This document shows positions 18,911 through 29,500 of a stretch of 64,000 nt of DNA, piece after piece; within the stretch, counting starts at the first letter, position 1; every line of letters starts with the position of its first letter. The notes under the pieces were generated by a model. That model was not told the DNA's origin. It saw nothing but the letters and a program-made list of their open reading frames with translations, and did no database searches. Location of the stretch: positions 2,170,001-2,234,000 of the forward strand of contig CP006667.1 in the NCBI GenBank assembly GCA_000471925.1. The letters are read 5' to 3'. The position numbers and the translations under genes are program-made. Source of the stretch: Ralstonia pickettii DTP0602 (GTDB taxonomy: Bacteria > Pseudomonadota > Gammaproteobacteria > Burkholderiales > Burkholderiaceae).

Positions 18911-19810
18911 TTATGCCGCGCCGTCAGTCGGGGCGTCGTGATCGTCGTGATCGACGGTTTCGGTGGTGTTGGGGCCGACCGCCATGAAATGCGCCGCCAT
19001 GCCCACGACCGCCGCCGCGCCGGCGAAAGCGGCGACGGGTTGCAAACCATCCTTCCAGCCCGAGACGAGCGTGCTGATCTCCGGGTCCTTCGGCAAGCCT
19101 GCGTAACGCTTCGGGTCGTCGGCATGTTGCAGCACATACATCACGTGGGTGCCGCCGACCCCCGCCGGGTCATACAGGCCGGCCCTGGCATAGCCGCGCT
19201 CGTTCAACTCGGCCACCCGCTCGGCGGCGAGGGATTGCATCTCAGCCTTCGAGCCGAAGGCGATGGCGCCGGTCGGGCAGGTCTTGACGCAGGCAGGCTC
19301 CTGCCCGACCGAGACGCGGTCCGAGCAGAGCGTGCACTTGTAGGCCTTGTTGTCCTTCTTGGAAATGCGCGGCACGTCGAAGGGGCAGCCCGCGACGCAA
19401 TAGCCGCAGCCGATGCACAGGTCGGACTGGAAGTCGACGATGCCGTTCGCATATTGCACGATGGCGCCGGGCGCCGGGCAGGCTTTCAGGCAGCCAGGAT
19501 CCTCGCAATGCATGCAGCCGTCCTTGCGGATCAGCCATTCCAGCTTGCCCGCCTGGTCCTCATGCTCGGTGAAGCGCATCAGGGTCCAGGTGTTGGGCGA
19601 CAGATCGCGCGGATTGTCATAGACGCCGACATTCTCTTCCACGTCGCCGCGCAGGTCGTTCCATTCGTTGCAGGCGACCTGGCACGCCTTGCAGCCGATG
19701 CAGGTCGACACGTCGATCAGCTTGGCCACTTCCATCTGATGGTCGCGGATTCGAGGGGCGGGTGTCAGCTCGGACGAGGCCGAGCGACGGATGATGTTCT
19801 GCGAGTTCAT
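18911..19810 (-). CDS. fdhH: Formate dehydrogenase iron-sulfur subunit
   Basis: 299 residues with four ferredoxin-type cluster motifs: [44 protein letters not shown] and [21 protein letters not shown]. The last part ([23 protein letters not shown]) is a single C-terminal membrane helix, as in E. coli FdnH/FdoH. It carries electrons from the molybdenum or tungsten subunit to cytochrome b. The start overlaps the fdhG stop by 4 bp. Confidence 0.94.
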   Translation of the reverse strand: MNSQNIIRRSASSELTPAPRIRDHQMEVAKLIDVSTCIGCKACQVACNEWNDLRGDVEENVGVYDNPRDLSPNTWTLMRFTEHEDQAGKLEWLIRKDGCMHCEDPGCLKACPAPGAIVQYANGIVDFQSDLCIGCGYCVAGCPFDVPRISKKDNKAYKCTLCSDRVSVGQEPACVKTCPTGAIAFGSKAEMQSLAAERVAELNERGYARAGLYDPAGVGGTHVMYVLQHADDPKRYAGLPKDPEISTLVSGWKDGLQPVAAFAGAAAVVGMAAHFMAVGPNTTETVDHDDHDAPTDGAA

Positions 19811-22800
19811 GCTTGTGCTCCCGCCATTTTTTCAATGTTCACGAGGAATGCCTTGAATTCCGGGGTTTGCGAATTGGCGTCGCCGACGCCCGGCGCAAGC
19901 GTGTTGGCGAGATAGCCTTTGCGGGTCGCCCCCTCGAAGCCCCAATGGCAGGGGATTCCGATCTGCTCGACCGCCTGCCCGGCCACCTGAAGCGTGCGCA
20001 TGCGCTTGGTCACCACGGCCTTGGCAGTGATATGGCCGCGCTTCGTCGTGATCTTCACCGTGTCGCCATGGGCGATGCCTTTGTCCGAGGCCAGCTTCTC
20101 GCCGATCTCGACGAATTGCTCGGGCTGAAGCATGGCGTTCAGATGCGAGTGCTTGGTCCAGTGGCGGAACAGTTCCGTCACCGAATAGGTCGTGGCGACA
20201 TAGGGGAACTCGGTGCGGTTGCCCATCCGCTGCGCATCGTTCTGGAAGATGCGGGCGGTCGGGTTGTGGTTTACCTTTTCGTGCAGCGGGTTGTTTGCGA
20301 TCGGGCTCTCGACCGGCTCGTAATGCTCGGGGAAGGGGCCGTCGTTCATGCCGCCGACCGAGAACAGGCGCCCCACGCCTTCGGGCAGCATGATGAAGGG
20401 TCCGACGGGTGTGCCGGGCGCCGCAGTGAGCGGAAAGTCGGGCACGTCCGCGCCCACCCATTTTTCGCCGTTCCAATGCAGGATCTGGCGCTTGGGGTCC
20501 CAGGGGTTCCCCATCTCGTCCATCGAGGCGCGGTTATAGAGGATGCGGCGGTTCGCAGGCCAGGACCAGGCCCAGCCCGGCGTGTTGCCGAGGCCGGTGT
20601 CGGTGTTGTCGCGCCTGGCCATCTGGTTGCCCGCCTCGGTCCAGGATCCGGTGAAGATCCAGCAGTAGCTTGAGGTCGTGCCGTCGTCGCGCAGCTGCGC
20701 GAACGAATCCAGAAGCTGGCCCTTGCGCAGGATCTTTTTCCCGGTCTCGTCGAACACGTCTGCCAACGCGTAGCCGTTGGCTTCCTTGGCCATTTCCTCG
20801 GGATGGGGGCTGCAGGGATCGTGATAGGTCTTCTCGTCCCAGGTCATGTGCAACACCTGTTCAGGGCAGGCGCCGCCATCCTTTTCGTAAAGCCGCCGCA
20901 GCTCCATCATGATGCCGCCGAGGATGGCCGGATCATGCCGCGCCTCGCCCGGCGGCTGCTGGCCCGCGTAGTGCCATTGCAGCCAACGGCCCGAATTCAC
21001 GACGGTCCCGTCTTCCTCGGCAAAGCAGCTCGACGGCAGCCGGAAGACCTCGGTCATGATCTCTTCGGTCTTGACGTCGTTGAACTTGCCCTCGTTGCGC
21101 CAGAAGTTCGAGGTCTCGGTCACCAGCGGGTCGATGACCACGAGGAACTTGAGTTTCGACAGCGCGGCCGAGGACTTGTTCTTGTCAGGCATCGCCGCCA
21201 GCGGGTTGAACCCCTGGACGACATAGCCGTTGACCTTGCCCTCGTACATCAGGTCGAAATAAGCCAGCATGTCGTAGCTGCGATCCCATTTCGGCAGCAG
21301 GTCAAAGGCCCAGTTGTTTTCCGCCGTGGCATGTTCGCCGAACAGGTTCTTCTGCAGTGAGACGAAGAACTTGGGCAGGTTCTTCCAGTAGTTCACCTGA
21401 TCGGGCACCACGGCTTTCGGCGTGGCATCGGCCAGGAATTGCTTCAGCGTCTGCTGCCTGTCGGTGGGCAGGTCCATGTAGCCCGGCAGCCGCACCGACA
21501 GAAGACCAAGGTCGGTATAGCCTTGGATGTTGGAATGTCCGCGCAGCGCATTCACGCCGCCCCCGGACATGCCGATATTGCCCAGCAGCAGCTGGATCAT
21601 CGCCGCGCCGCGGATGATCTGCGCGCCACCGGTGTGGTGCGTCCAGCCGAGCGCGTAAAGCCAGGTCAGCGTCTTGTCCTTCGCCGAACACGAGCCGACG
21701 ATCTCGGCGATCTGCAGGAAGTCGGCCTTCCTGACGCCGGTCGTCTCCTCGACCTTCTCGGGCGTGTAGCGTGAGACGTGCTTTTTCAGCAGGCTCAGCA
21801 CGCAGCGCGGGTGGCGCATCGAGGGATCGCGTTTCGCGTTCCCCACCTGGTCGAGTTCATAGGTCCAGGAGGATTTGTCGTAGGCGTGTTTCTCGGGATT
21901 GAAACCCGAGAACAGCCCTTCGTCGAATCCGAAATCCTCGCGCACGATCAGGGACGCGTTGGTGTAAGCGCGCACATAGTCGTGCTGGATCTTGTCGTTC
22001 TGCAGAAGCCAGTTGACCATGCCCATCAGGAAGGCCGCGTCCGACCCCGCCCGGATCGGCGAGAAGATATCGGCAACCGCAGCTGTGCGGTTGAAGCGCG
22101 GATCGATGACGATGACCTTGGCCTTGTTCTTGATCTTGGCCTCGATCACCCATTTGAAGCCGACCGGATGGGCCTCGGCCGGGTTGCCGCCCATGACGAC
22201 GACGACATTGGCGTTCTTGATGTCCACCCAGTGGTTCGTCATCGCGCCGCGGCCGAAGGACGGCCCCAGCGCCGAAACCGTTGGCCCGTGACACAGGCGA
22301 GCCTGGCAGTCCAGACCCAGCATGCCCAGGGAGCGGGCGAACTTGAAGTCGAGAACCCCGGTTTCGTTGGAGGCCGCCGACGAGGCGAGCATGCCCGAAC
22401 TCAGCCAGCGGTTCACCAACTGGCCCTTCTCGTTGCGCGCGATGAAGTTCTTGTCGCGGTCGTCCTTCAGCAGGCGGGCGATGCGCTTCGTCGCATCGTC
22501 CCAACTGATGCGCACCCACTCCCTCGACCCCGGCGCGCGGTATTCCGGGTACAGCAACCGGTTTTTCGAATGGACGATGTCCAGCAGCCCCGCGCCCTTG
22601 GGACAGAGCGAACCACGGCTGACCGGGTGATCGGGATCACCCTCGATGTGGAAGATGCGGGGTTTCGCGTTCCTGGCGCCGTCACCCAGCGAATACATCA
22701 GGAGGCCGCACCCGACCGAGCAATAGGTGCAATTGTTTCGCGTCTCTTTCGCACGCAGCAGCTTGTAGGGGCGCACGCCGGCCGGAGCCTGTGCCCAAGC

Positions 22801-22896
22801 GGTACCCATGCCCAAGGCCGAGGCCGAGGCGGCAACAGACCCGACGCCAAGAATCTTGAGGAACTGCCGACGTCCGATATTGGTGGGCTTAGTCAT
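19807..22896 (-). CDS. fdhG: Respiratory formate dehydrogenase, catalytic subunit
   Basis: 1029 residues from the ATG at 22896; an upstream ATG at 22929 would add 11 residues before the Tat signal and has a GGAAGAAG-rich leader of its own, so the start is not certain. Twin-arginine signal [15 protein letters not shown], then the N-terminal [4Fe-4S] site (CTYCSVGCG ... SLCPKG) and a molybdopterin oxidoreductase core. In the active site [16 protein letters not shown], Cys202 stands where E. coli FdnG has selenocysteine, so no UGA recoding is needed. Oxidises formate to CO2 at the periplasmic face. fdhD and cofactor genes are not in the window. Confidence 0.95.
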   Translation of the reverse strand: MTKPTNIGRRQFLKILGVGSVAASASALGMGTAWAQAPAGVRPYKLLRAKETRNNCTYCSVGCGLLMYSLGDGARNAKPRIFHIEGDPDHPVSRGSLCPKGAGLLDIVHSKNRLLYPEYRAPGSREWVRISWDDATKRIARLLKDDRDKNFIARNEKGQLVNRWLSSGMLASSAASNETGVLDFKFARSLGMLGLDCQARLCHGPTVSALGPSFGRGAMTNHWVDIKNANVVVVMGGNPAEAHPVGFKWVIEAKIKNKAKVIVIDPRFNRTAAVADIFSPIRAGSDAAFLMGMVNWLLQNDKIQHDYVRAYTNASLIVREDFGFDEGLFSGFNPEKHAYDKSSWTYELDQVGNAKRDPSMRHPRCVLSLLKKHVSRYTPEKVEETTGVRKADFLQIAEIVGSCSAKDKTLTWLYALGWTHHTGGAQIIRGAAMIQLLLGNIGMSGGGVNALRGHSNIQGYTDLGLLSVRLPGYMDLPTDRQQTLKQFLADATPKAVVPDQVNYWKNLPKFFVSLQKNLFGEHATAENNWAFDLLPKWDRSYDMLAYFDLMYEGKVNGYVVQGFNPLAAMPDKNKSSAALSKLKFLVVIDPLVTETSNFWRNEGKFNDVKTEEIMTEVFRLPSSCFAEEDGTVVNSGRWLQWHYAGQQPPGEARHDPAILGGIMMELRRLYEKDGGACPEQVLHMTWDEKTYHDPCSPHPEEMAKEANGYALADVFDETGKKILRKGQLLDSFAQLRDDGTTSSYCWIFTGSWTEAGNQMARRDNTDTGLGNTPGWAWSWPANRRILYNRASMDEMGNPWDPKRQILHWNGEKWVGADVPDFPLTAAPGTPVGPFIMLPEGVGRLFSVGGMNDGPFPEHYEPVESPIANNPLHEKVNHNPTARIFQNDAQRMGNRTEFPYVATTYSVTELFRHWTKHSHLNAMLQPEQFVEIGEKLASDKGIAHGDTVKITTKRGHITAKAVVTKRMRTLQVAGQAVEQIGIPCHWGFEGATRKGYLANTLAPGVGDANSQTPEFKAFLVNIEKMAGAQA

Positions 22897-23310
22897 CGTG
22901 GTCTCATCGTCATTTCTTCTTCCGCCCATCCCGGCTACCAGGGTTGGGGGTCTCCGCTATCTTTTGAATGTCTGATAAGGCTTGCTGACGCGTGTGCCGA
23001 AGCCTCTGCGTGGTGTTCCGCCCAAAGATATCCGCCTGCCCACTTAAGGTAAATTCAGCGATTCTTTGCCCACCTATAAGTGATCCCTTAAGTGACGGCT
23101 TTCTGACGAAGCGTCGACCACCGCGGCATAGGCGAGTCGGCAACTAGCCAACGCCATCCGCTTCCCGGTGTTGGTCCGGACCAGACAGAAGAGGTCAATC
23201 CGCCAATGCTGGTGCCCCAGCATGCTCCTGCGACGGATGGCATGCTCCCTGCTGAACAGGGCATGAGCACCGCACTCGCGGCGCTCGCCATGAACCTTCA
23301 GGAGACCATC
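22897..23310. other. Repeat-rich spacer between fdhG and the GG peptide
   Basis: 414 bp without a recognised gene. It holds an inverted repeat CACTTAAGG / CCTTAAGTG (23041-23049 and 23086-23094), a perfect palindrome TGGTCCGGACCA (23172-23183), and two hairpins just upstream of the GG-peptide gene: ATGCTGG-TGCC-CCAGCAT (23206-23223), and CCCTG-CTGAA-CAGGG with outer CATG pairs (23241-23265). Promoters for both divergent units should lie here. Confidence 0.5.
23041..23094. repeat. 9-bp inverted repeat, 36-bp spacer
   Basis: CACTTAAGG at 23041-23049 and CCTTAAGTG at 23086-23094 are perfect inverted copies. A related CTATAAGTG lies at 23074-23082. It could be an operator or the scar of a mobile element; no transposase is adjacent. 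Confidence 0.45.
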
Positions 23311-23535
23311 ATGAGCAAGCTGAAAGTCGCGGACCTGTGCCGCGAAGATCCATTGGAGCGGGGCGCCGCCCACGCGATCGTTGGGGGCATTGGCCAAATC
23401 AGGGTCGGCGAACCTACCGGGTGGCCGCGTTGGCAAGCGTGGTTGCCCCCGGATTTAGGGTGGCCCGGCAAGCTTCCGATCGATCTTGGCGGCTACAAAC
23501 CACCCTTAAAGGAACTGGATCCGAGATATCAGTGA
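23311..23535 (+). CDS. Small peptide with double-glycine leader
   Basis: 74 residues from ATG 23311, which sits behind CAGGAGACCATC, an excellent ribosome site; upstream in-frame ATGs lack one. Residues 1-26 look like a double-glycine leader: MSKLKVADLCREDPLERGAA followed by HAIVGG, with L at -12 and I at -4 relative to the Gly-Gly. The remaining 48 residues are rich in Trp, Pro and Gly (EPTGWPRWQAWLPPDLGWPG) and hold no Cys. Such leaders direct export and cleavage by peptidase-containing ABC transporters (class II bacteriocins, some RiPPs). No such transporter or maturase is in the window, so the peptide would rely on machinery elsewhere. Function unproven. Confidence 0.6.
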   Translation: MSKLKVADLCREDPLERGAAHAIVGGIGQIRVGEPTGWPRWQAWLPPDLGWPGKLPIDLGGYKPPLKELDPRYQ

Positions 23536-23755
23536 TCCCGCTGGCGGCAGACTTGTCTCTGCATCAGCTCAACACTCGCCTTGCCTCCGTCGCAAAAAAA
23601 GCGGCCAGGCACTGCGCGCGGCGCGCCACGTTTCCAAGGGCATCCCTGAAACAGACGTATCTCGCCGCGCCTAAACCGGACTATCGTCCGGACCAGTCCC
23701 GATCACCCCCATCTCCGCTAAAATCGACCACAAGCGGTTCTCCAAGGTTTATAGC

Positions 23756-26122
23756 GTGGCACTTCAGCGGGGTTTCATCCTGACCCGACACTGGCGCGAT
23801 ACGCCGGCTGGCACCGAGGTCGAGGTCTGGCTGGCTACCGATGACGGGCCGCGCCGGCTGCGCCTGTCCTGCCAGCCGTCCATTGCATTTATTCCCGAAG
23901 CACAGCGTGAGCGTGCCGAGGCGCTGCTGCGCCACGAGCGCGATGTCGAGCTGCGCCCGCTCAAGCTTCAGGATTTCCAGCGCAGGCCCGTACTGGGCCT
24001 GTACTGCCAGCAGCATCGGCAACTGATCCAGCTCGGCCGCTCTCTGCGCGATGCCGGCGTGGATGTCTACGAAGCCGATATCCGTCCGCCCGAGCGCTAC
24101 CTGATGGAGCGCTTCATCACCGCCCCGGTCTGGTTCGACGGTGAGCCGGATGCCAGCGGCGTGCTGCGCAATGCCCAGATGAAGCCCGCGGTGGACTACC
24201 GTCCCACGCTACGTCTGGTCTCGCTCGATATTGAAACCAACGCGTTCGGCGAACTCTATTCGATTGCGCTCGAGGGCTGCGGCCAGCGCCAGGTCTACAT
24301 GTTGGGCCAGGCGCCGCAGACGCCCGTCGACGTCGATTTCTCGCTCGAATACTGCGCAACACGGCCCGGGTTGCTGGAAAAGTTGAACCAGTGGCTGGCC
24401 GATCACGACCCCGACGCGATCATTGGCTGGAACCTGATCCAGTTCGACCTGCGCGTATTGCACGAGCATGCACGCCAGTTCCAGATTCCGCTGCGCCTCG
24501 GCCGGGGCGGTGCCGAAATGGAATGGCGCGAGCACAACGCCCAGCAGCACTATTTCGCCAGCGCACCAGGCCGGTTGATCATCGACGGCAACGAGGCGCT
24601 GCGTTCCGCCACGTGGAGCTTCCCGTCGTTCAGCCTCGAATCGGTGGCCCAGACGCTGCTCGGCGAAGGCAAGGCGATCGACAACCCGTACGACCGCATG
24701 GACGCCATCGACCGCCTGTTCGAGCAGGACAAGCTGGCGTTGGCCCGCTATAACCTGCGCGATTGCGAACTGGTGACGCGGATTTTCGAGAAAACCGAGC
24801 TGTTGCCATTCCTGCTGGAGCGTGCCACGGTCACGGGCCTGCCGGCCGACCGCAGCGGCGGTTCGGTGGCTGCCTTCACGCATCTCTACATGCCGCTGAT
24901 GCACCGCCAGGGTTATGTCGCGCCCAACCTCGGCGAAAAGGCACCGGAGGCCAGCCCTGGCGGCTTCGTCATGGATTCGCGGCCGGGGCTGTACGAATCG
25001 GTGCTCGTGCTGGACTACAAGAGCCTCTATCCGTCGATCATCCGTACCTTTCTGATCGACCCGATCGGCCTGGTCGAGGGCCTGGCGCATCCCGACGATG
25101 CCGATTCGGTGCCTGGCTTCCGCGGTGCCCGGTTTTCCAGGACGAAGCACTGCCTGCCGGCGATCGTCGCCAAGGTCTGGCAAGGACGTGAGGCCGCCAA
25201 GCGTGACCGGAACAAGCCGCTCGCTCAAGCGCTCAAGATCATCATGAACGCGTTCTACGGCGTGCTCGGGTCCAGCGGTTGCCGGTTTTTCGATCCGCGA
25301 CTGGCGTCGTCGATCACAATGCGCGGGCACGAGATCATGCGGCAGACCCGGGCGCTGATCGAGGCCCGCGGCTACGAGGTGATCTATGGCGACACGGATT
25401 CCACGTTCGTCTGGCTGCGCCGCGCCCGGACGGAAGCCGATGCGGACCAGATCGGCCGCAGCCTCGTCGCGTACGTCACGGACTGGTGGCGCGACCACCT
25501 CTGGCAGGCTTATGGCCTGGGAAGCGCGCTCGAACTCCAGTTCGAAACCCACTTTCGGCGCTTCCTGATGCCGACGATCCGCGGCACGGACCTCGGCAGC
25601 AAGAAGCGCTATGCCGGTCAGGTCGAACGGCCTGATGGGAAGGTCGAGATGGTGTTCAAGGGTCTCGAGACGGTGCGCACAGACTGGTCGCCGCTTGCCC
25701 AGCGGTTCCAGCAGACCCTCTACGAGAAAATCTTCAACCGCGAGCCGTACGAAGATTATGTGAGGGACATCGTGCGTCGCACGCTGGCCGGCGAGCTCGA
25801 CGAGCAACTGGTTTTCCGCAAGCGGCTGCGCCGCAAACTCGATGAATACCAGCGCAACGTGCCGCCGCACGTCCGCGCCGCCCGCATCGCCGATGCCTAT
25901 AACGAGCGCCAGGGGCGCCCGCGCCAGTATCAGCACGGCGGCTGGATCAGCTATGTGATGACGGTGGCAGGGCCGGAGCCACTCGAAACCCGATCGGCGC
26001 CGATCGACTACAGCCATTACGTCACCAGGCAGCTCCAGCCGATTGCCGATGCGATCCTGCCGTTCCTGGACGACGATTTCGAGACGCTGTTATCTGGCCA
26101 GATGGCGCTGTTTCCGCAATAG
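23756..26122 (+). CDS. polB: DNA polymerase II (family B)
   Basis: 788 residues from a GTG start, about the length of E. coli Pol II (783). The 3'-5' exonuclease site is [10 protein letters not shown] (Asp158, Glu160). Polymerase motifs: [15 protein letters not shown] (motif A), [15 protein letters not shown] (motif B) and [13 protein letters not shown] (motif C, Asp546 and Asp548). All catalytic residues are present. In E. coli it acts in replication restart and translesion synthesis under LexA control; I saw no clear LexA box in the 220 bp upstream. Only a subset of betaproteobacteria carry polB, so its presence here is accessory. Confidence 0.96.
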   Translation: MALQRGFILTRHWRDTPAGTEVEVWLATDDGPRRLRLSCQPSIAFIPEAQRERAEALLRHERDVELRPLKLQDFQRRPVLGLYCQQHRQLIQLGRSLRDAGVDVYEADIRPPERYLMERFITAPVWFDGEPDASGVLRNAQMKPAVDYRPTLRLVSLDIETNAFGELYSIALEGCGQRQVYMLGQAPQTPVDVDFSLEYCATRPGLLEKLNQWLADHDPDAIIGWNLIQFDLRVLHEHARQFQIPLRLGRGGAEMEWREHNAQQHYFASAPGRLIIDGNEALRSATWSFPSFSLESVAQTLLGEGKAIDNPYDRMDAIDRLFEQDKLALARYNLRDCELVTRIFEKTELLPFLLERATVTGLPADRSGGSVAAFTHLYMPLMHRQGYVAPNLGEKAPEASPGGFVMDSRPGLYESVLVLDYKSLYPSIIRTFLIDPIGLVEGLAHPDDADSVPGFRGARFSRTKHCLPAIVAKVWQGREAAKRDRNKPLAQALKIIMNAFYGVLGSSGCRFFDPRLASSITMRGHEIMRQTRALIEARGYEVIYGDTDSTFVWLRRARTEADADQIGRSLVAYVTDWWRDHLWQAYGLGSALELQFETHFRRFLMPTIRGTDLGSKKRYAGQVERPDGKVEMVFKGLETVRTDWSPLAQRFQQTLYEKIFNREPYEDYVRDIVRRTLAGELDEQLVFRKRLRRKLDEYQRNVPPHVRAARIADAYNERQGRPRQYQHGGWISYVMTVAGPEPLETRSAPIDYSHYVTRQLQPIADAILPFLDDDFETLLSGQMALFPQ

Positions 26123-26161
26123 CAGCGGTAGGGCCAGCTTGCTGGAGTGCCGTGATGTGCC

Positions 26162-26227
26162 TTATCAGGCATTTATCCTTATTTATTTGCAAAGGGTAAT
26201 TTATCAAGATAGGATAAATGCTGATAA
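26162..26227. promoter_or_regulatory. TTATC/GATAA-rich inverted repeat
   Basis: AT-rich block ending 19 bp before the AAA ATPase start. TTATCAGGCATTTATCC (26162-26178) and GGATAAATGCTGATAA (26212-26227) form a 16-bp inverted repeat with one extra base, and a further TTATC (26201) lies inside. TTATC or its complement occurs at least five times in 66 bp. This looks like a multi-site operator or promoter for the downstream gene. Confidence 0.5.
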
Positions 26228-26245
26228 TCGCACCCGGAAGTCACT

Positions 26246-27406
26246 ATGTCCGAGCCGTCCGCCGCCTCCGAACGTTACACCTTTCGCCGCCCCGTGTTGG
26301 CGGCAAGCTTCTGCGCAGCCTTGGCCGGGGAGGGAATCCAGGATGCCCGCTCGGGCCTGTTCCTCGCGGCGCCGCGCCGGGTAGGGAAGTCCACGTTCCT
26401 GCGCGAGGACCTCACGCCGGCCGCCGGGCAGCGCGGCTGGGTCACCGTGTACGTCGATTTGTGGTCGAACAAGGCGCACGATCCGGGCGAGCTGATCGCC
26501 GACGCCATCAAGCACAAGATTGCCGATCACGACGGTGTCGTGAGCAAAGCCGCAAAGGCTGTCGGCCTCACCAAGATCACGGTCATGGGCACCCTCGGGT
26601 TGGACCTCACCGCCACGGGATTGCCAGCGGGCGTCTCGCTCACGCAGGCCCTTGAGGCGCTGCGCAAGGGCGCCCGGAAACCGGTTCTCCTGATCGTTGA
26701 TGAAGCGCAGCATGCCCTGACCACAGAGAAGGGCGTGGAGGCGATGTTCGGCCTGAAGGCGGCGCGCGACGCGATGAACGTTTCGGGCAAGGCCCCGGAC
26801 CTCATGCTGGTCTTCACCGGCTCAAGCCGGGACAAACTCGCGCACCTGGTCATGAATTCGCGCATGCCGTTCTACGGCTCCCAGGTGACGCCGTTCCCGC
26901 TGCTTGATCGAAACTTTACCGACGAATTTACCAAGAGCGTGAACCGGGCGCTCGCCGCGGGCAATCAGCTTGAGCCGGAGGCCGTCTACGAAGCCTTCGT
27001 GATGGTCGGGCACCGCCCGGAGATGCTTCGCCACCTGATTGGCACGATCGCACTGGCGAACGAATCGCCAAACCTCAGTACCCGGCTCAAGGATGACGCG
27101 ACGCTCGTCCAGGAGCGCTTGTGGCATGACGTCGAAAGCGACTTCACCTCGCTGTCGCCACTTCAGCAGGCGGTGGTGCGTGTCATGGCCGGCAAGGATG
27201 GCCAGTTCTCTCCCTTCGGAGAGAGCGCCATGTCCGCGTACAAGGCCCTTGTGCCGGAGCATGTGAGCGTCAGCGCCGGGACGGTGCAAAATGCGATTGA
27301 CACCCTTCGTGAGCGCGAGATCGTATGGAAGGAGTCGCGAGGCTCGTACGAGATCGAAGACCAGGCGTGGCTGAGTTGGCTCCGCGCCAAAGGCCTGACG
27401 TCCTGA
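26246..27406 (+). CDS. AAA/STAND-like ATPase with C-terminal winged helix
   Basis: 386 residues; CGGAAG precedes the ATG. The P-loop is the short archaeal-ATPase type LAAPRRVGKST (about residues 45-55), with Walker B KPVLLIVDEAQHAL near 150 and a sensor-like LVFTGSSRDKL near 190. The C-terminal 90 residues (LSPLQQAVVRVMAGKDGQF; VSAGTVQNAIDTLREREIV; YEIEDQAWLSWL) read as a winged helix. This is the plan of ExeA/archaeal-type ATPases seen beside mobile elements and in defence loci. No partner gene is adjacent. Its AT-rich control region suggests recent acquisition. Confidence 0.8.
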   Translation: MSEPSAASERYTFRRPVLAASFCAALAGEGIQDARSGLFLAAPRRVGKSTFLREDLTPAAGQRGWVTVYVDLWSNKAHDPGELIADAIKHKIADHDGVVSKAAKAVGLTKITVMGTLGLDLTATGLPAGVSLTQALEALRKGARKPVLLIVDEAQHALTTEKGVEAMFGLKAARDAMNVSGKAPDLMLVFTGSSRDKLAHLVMNSRMPFYGSQVTPFPLLDRNFTDEFTKSVNRALAAGNQLEPEAVYEAFVMVGHRPEMLRHLIGTIALANESPNLSTRLKDDATLVQERLWHDVESDFTSLSPLQQAVVRVMAGKDGQFSPFGESAMSAYKALVPEHVSVSAGTVQNAIDTLREREIVWKESRGSYEIEDQAWLSWLRAKGLTS

Positions 27407-27440
27407 AGAACGCGGTAACGAGGCCGCGTCGACTGGAGCC

Positions 27441-27456
27441 TGCAGGCCAGCCTGCA
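27441..27456. terminator. Hairpin in convergent spacer
   Basis: TGCAGG-CCAG-CCTGCA, a 6-bp stem with a 4-nt loop, lies between the convergent ATPase and CoA-transferase genes. No T-tract; could serve both directions weakly. Confidence 0.35.
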
Positions 27457-27484
27457 CGCAGCAAGCGCCCGTGGCGCAGCCAGC

Positions 27485-29500
27485 CTAGTCGCTGCGGGGC
27501 TGGTCCCGCAGGCTCGCTTTCGCTTCTGCCTCGGTCTCGTAGACATAGGGCGCGAGGCCGCGCCGGGCGAGCGTGTCGCCGAGCTTGGCGCGCATGAAGG
27601 CGCTGGTGGTAAAGCGGGTCACGCCGATGTAGTAGCGTGCCACCATGTCCGAGATCATCTCGACATAGGCATCTTCCACGCTCCGGTCGAGCACGAAGCC
27701 CTCGTAGTTGACCACGGTGTAGACCCTGTGGCCCAACGGCTCGCAGATCCGGATGACCTCCTTGCGGATCGCCTCGACGTCTTCCTGGCGCTTCACTTCG
27801 AGCTGCTCGAAATTCAGGAACAGGATGTTCTTCTCTTCGTCGTAGTTGAAGCGCGCCTCCAGCGGCAGGCGCAGCACGTCGGCACGCAGTCCCATCGGCT
27901 CGGGGCGGAAGATCCGTTCGTCCATCAGCACCGGCGAGCGCACGATCGGGACGAAGTCCATCTTGGCGAGAATGTCGCGCTCCAGGTCGACGCCGGGCGC
28001 AATCTCGATGAGTTCCATGCCCTGCGCGCCCAGTTCGAACACGCAGCGCTCCGTGATATAGAGCACGGGCTTCTGCGACGCGGCCGCGTACGGCCCGGAG
28101 AAGGTGCGATGCTCCACTTCCTGGACGAATTTCCTGGCCGTGCCGTCGCGGTGGATATGGAGCTTGCCGTCGGTCACCGAGAACTCGCCGCCGCCCGCCA
28201 TGAAGGTGCCGACGAACACGGCCTTCTTCGCATTCTGGCTGATGTTGATAAAGCCGCCGGCACCCGCCAGCCGTGGCCCGAACCGGGAGACATTCAGGTT
28301 GCCCATGCGATCGGCCTGCGCCAGGCCGAGGAAGGCGATGTCGAGCCCGCCGCCGTCGTAGAAATCGAACTGGTAGGGCTGGTCGATGATCGCGTCGGGG
28401 TTGGTCGCCGCGCCGAAGTTCAGCCCGCCGGCAGGGATGCCGCCGATCACGCCCGGCTCGGTCGAGAGCGTCACGAGGTCGAGGATCCGTTCCTCGTTGG
28501 CGACGCTGGCGATGCCCTCGGGCATGCCGATGCCGAGATTCACCACGCTGTTGGGCTGGAGTTCCATCGCGGCGCGCCGGGCGATCACCTTGCGTTCGCT
28601 CATCGCCATCGGCGCCACGCTGCTCGCCGGGACGCGGACCTCGCCCGAGAACGCCGGATTGTACGGCGTGGCAAAGGTCTGCAAGTGGTTCTCCGGTTGC
28701 GCCAGCACCACGCAGTCCACCAGCACGCCGGGAATCTTGACCTGGCGGGGATTGAGCGAGCCGCGTTCGGCGATGCGCTCCACCTGCACGATCACCATCC
28801 CGCCGCAGTTGTGCGCGGCCATGGCGATGGCAAGGGCTTCCAGCGTCAGCGCCTCGCGCTCCATGGTGATGTTGCCGTCCGGATCGGCCGTGGTGCCGCG
28901 CACGATGGCGACGTTGATGGGGAAGGCCTTGTAGAACAGATAGTCCTGGCCGCCGATTTGCATCAGCTCGACCAGGTCCTCGGTAGTGCGTTCGTTCAGC
29001 TTGCCGCCGCCAAAACGCGGATCGACGAAAGTGCCCAGTCCGACCCGCGACAGGTGGCCCGGCTTGCCGGCCGCGATATCGCGGAACAGGTGGGTGATCA
29101 CGCCCTGCGGCAGGTTGTAGGCTTCGATCTGGTTGCCGACCGCGAGCTGCTGGAGCTTCGGTACCAGCCCCCAGTGCCCGCCGATCACGCGCTTCACCAG
29201 GCCGGGCAACGCGAAATGGTTCAGGCCCCGCTCCTTGCCGTCTCCCTGACCGGCGGCATAGACCAGGGTCAGGTTGCCGGGCTTCGACAGGCTGACGGGC
29301 GTGTCGTCGTCGTGCGACAGGCAGATCTCCTCGACGGCCATGGCAATCTCTTCCGCGAAGCCGATGCCGACGAAGCCGCCCGTCGCCACGGTATCGCCAT
29401 CCCGGATCAGGCGCACGGCTTCGCGCGCCGAGACCAGCTTGCCGTTCTCGCGCGTGTGAATCGCTGGCAATGGACGGTGTGTACTGTCTTGCGTGTTCAT
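27485..29500 (-). CDS. Acyl-CoA:acetate/3-ketoacid CoA-transferase, long form
   Basis: 671 residues from the ATG at 29500 ([12 protein letters not shown]); the frame extends to 29683 but that part is not protein-like. Family I CoA-transferase: [17 protein letters not shown] near the N-terminus, [19 protein letters not shown] at about 319, and [19 protein letters not shown] with the probable catalytic Glu348. Alpha and beta parts are fused as in YdiF/propionate CoA-transferase, but those are usually about 520-540 residues. Here some 130 extra residues follow ([40 protein letters not shown]). The enzyme swaps CoA between acetate or acetoacetate and short acyl groups. Confidence 0.9.
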   Translation of the reverse strand: MNTQDSTHRPLPAIHTRENGKLVSAREAVRLIRDGDTVATGGFVGIGFAEEIAMAVEEICLSHDDDTPVSLSKPGNLTLVYAAGQGDGKERGLNHFALPGLVKRVIGGHWGLVPKLQQLAVGNQIEAYNLPQGVITHLFRDIAAGKPGHLSRVGLGTFVDPRFGGGKLNERTTEDLVELMQIGGQDYLFYKAFPINVAIVRGTTADPDGNITMEREALTLEALAIAMAAHNCGGMVIVQVERIAERGSLNPRQVKIPGVLVDCVVLAQPENHLQTFATPYNPAFSGEVRVPASSVAPMAMSERKVIARRAAMELQPNSVVNLGIGMPEGIASVANEERILDLVTLSTEPGVIGGIPAGGLNFGAATNPDAIIDQPYQFDFYDGGGLDIAFLGLAQADRMGNLNVSRFGPRLAGAGGFINISQNAKKAVFVGTFMAGGGEFSVTDGKLHIHRDGTARKFVQEVEHRTFSGPYAAASQKPVLYITERCVFELGAQGMELIEIAPGVDLERDILAKMDFVPIVRSPVLMDERIFRPEPMGLRADVLRLPLEARFNYDEEKNILFLNFEQLEVKRQEDVEAIRKEVIRICEPLGHRVYTVVNYEGFVLDRSVEDAYVEMISDMVARYYIGVTRFTTSAFMRAKLGDTLARRGLAPYVYETEAEAKASLRDQPRSD

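Noticed and set aside
18898..19137. N-terminal extension of the cytochrome b subunit
   Set aside because: It overlaps the iron-sulfur gene and is Arg/Ser-rich; the ATG at 18897 gives the standard length.
19807..22896. Selenoprotein with in-frame TGA
   Set aside because: The codon at the Sec position is TGT (Cys) and the frame is open throughout.
23536..23755. LexA box before polB
   Set aside because: No CTGT-N8-ACAG-like site was found; SOS control cannot be claimed.
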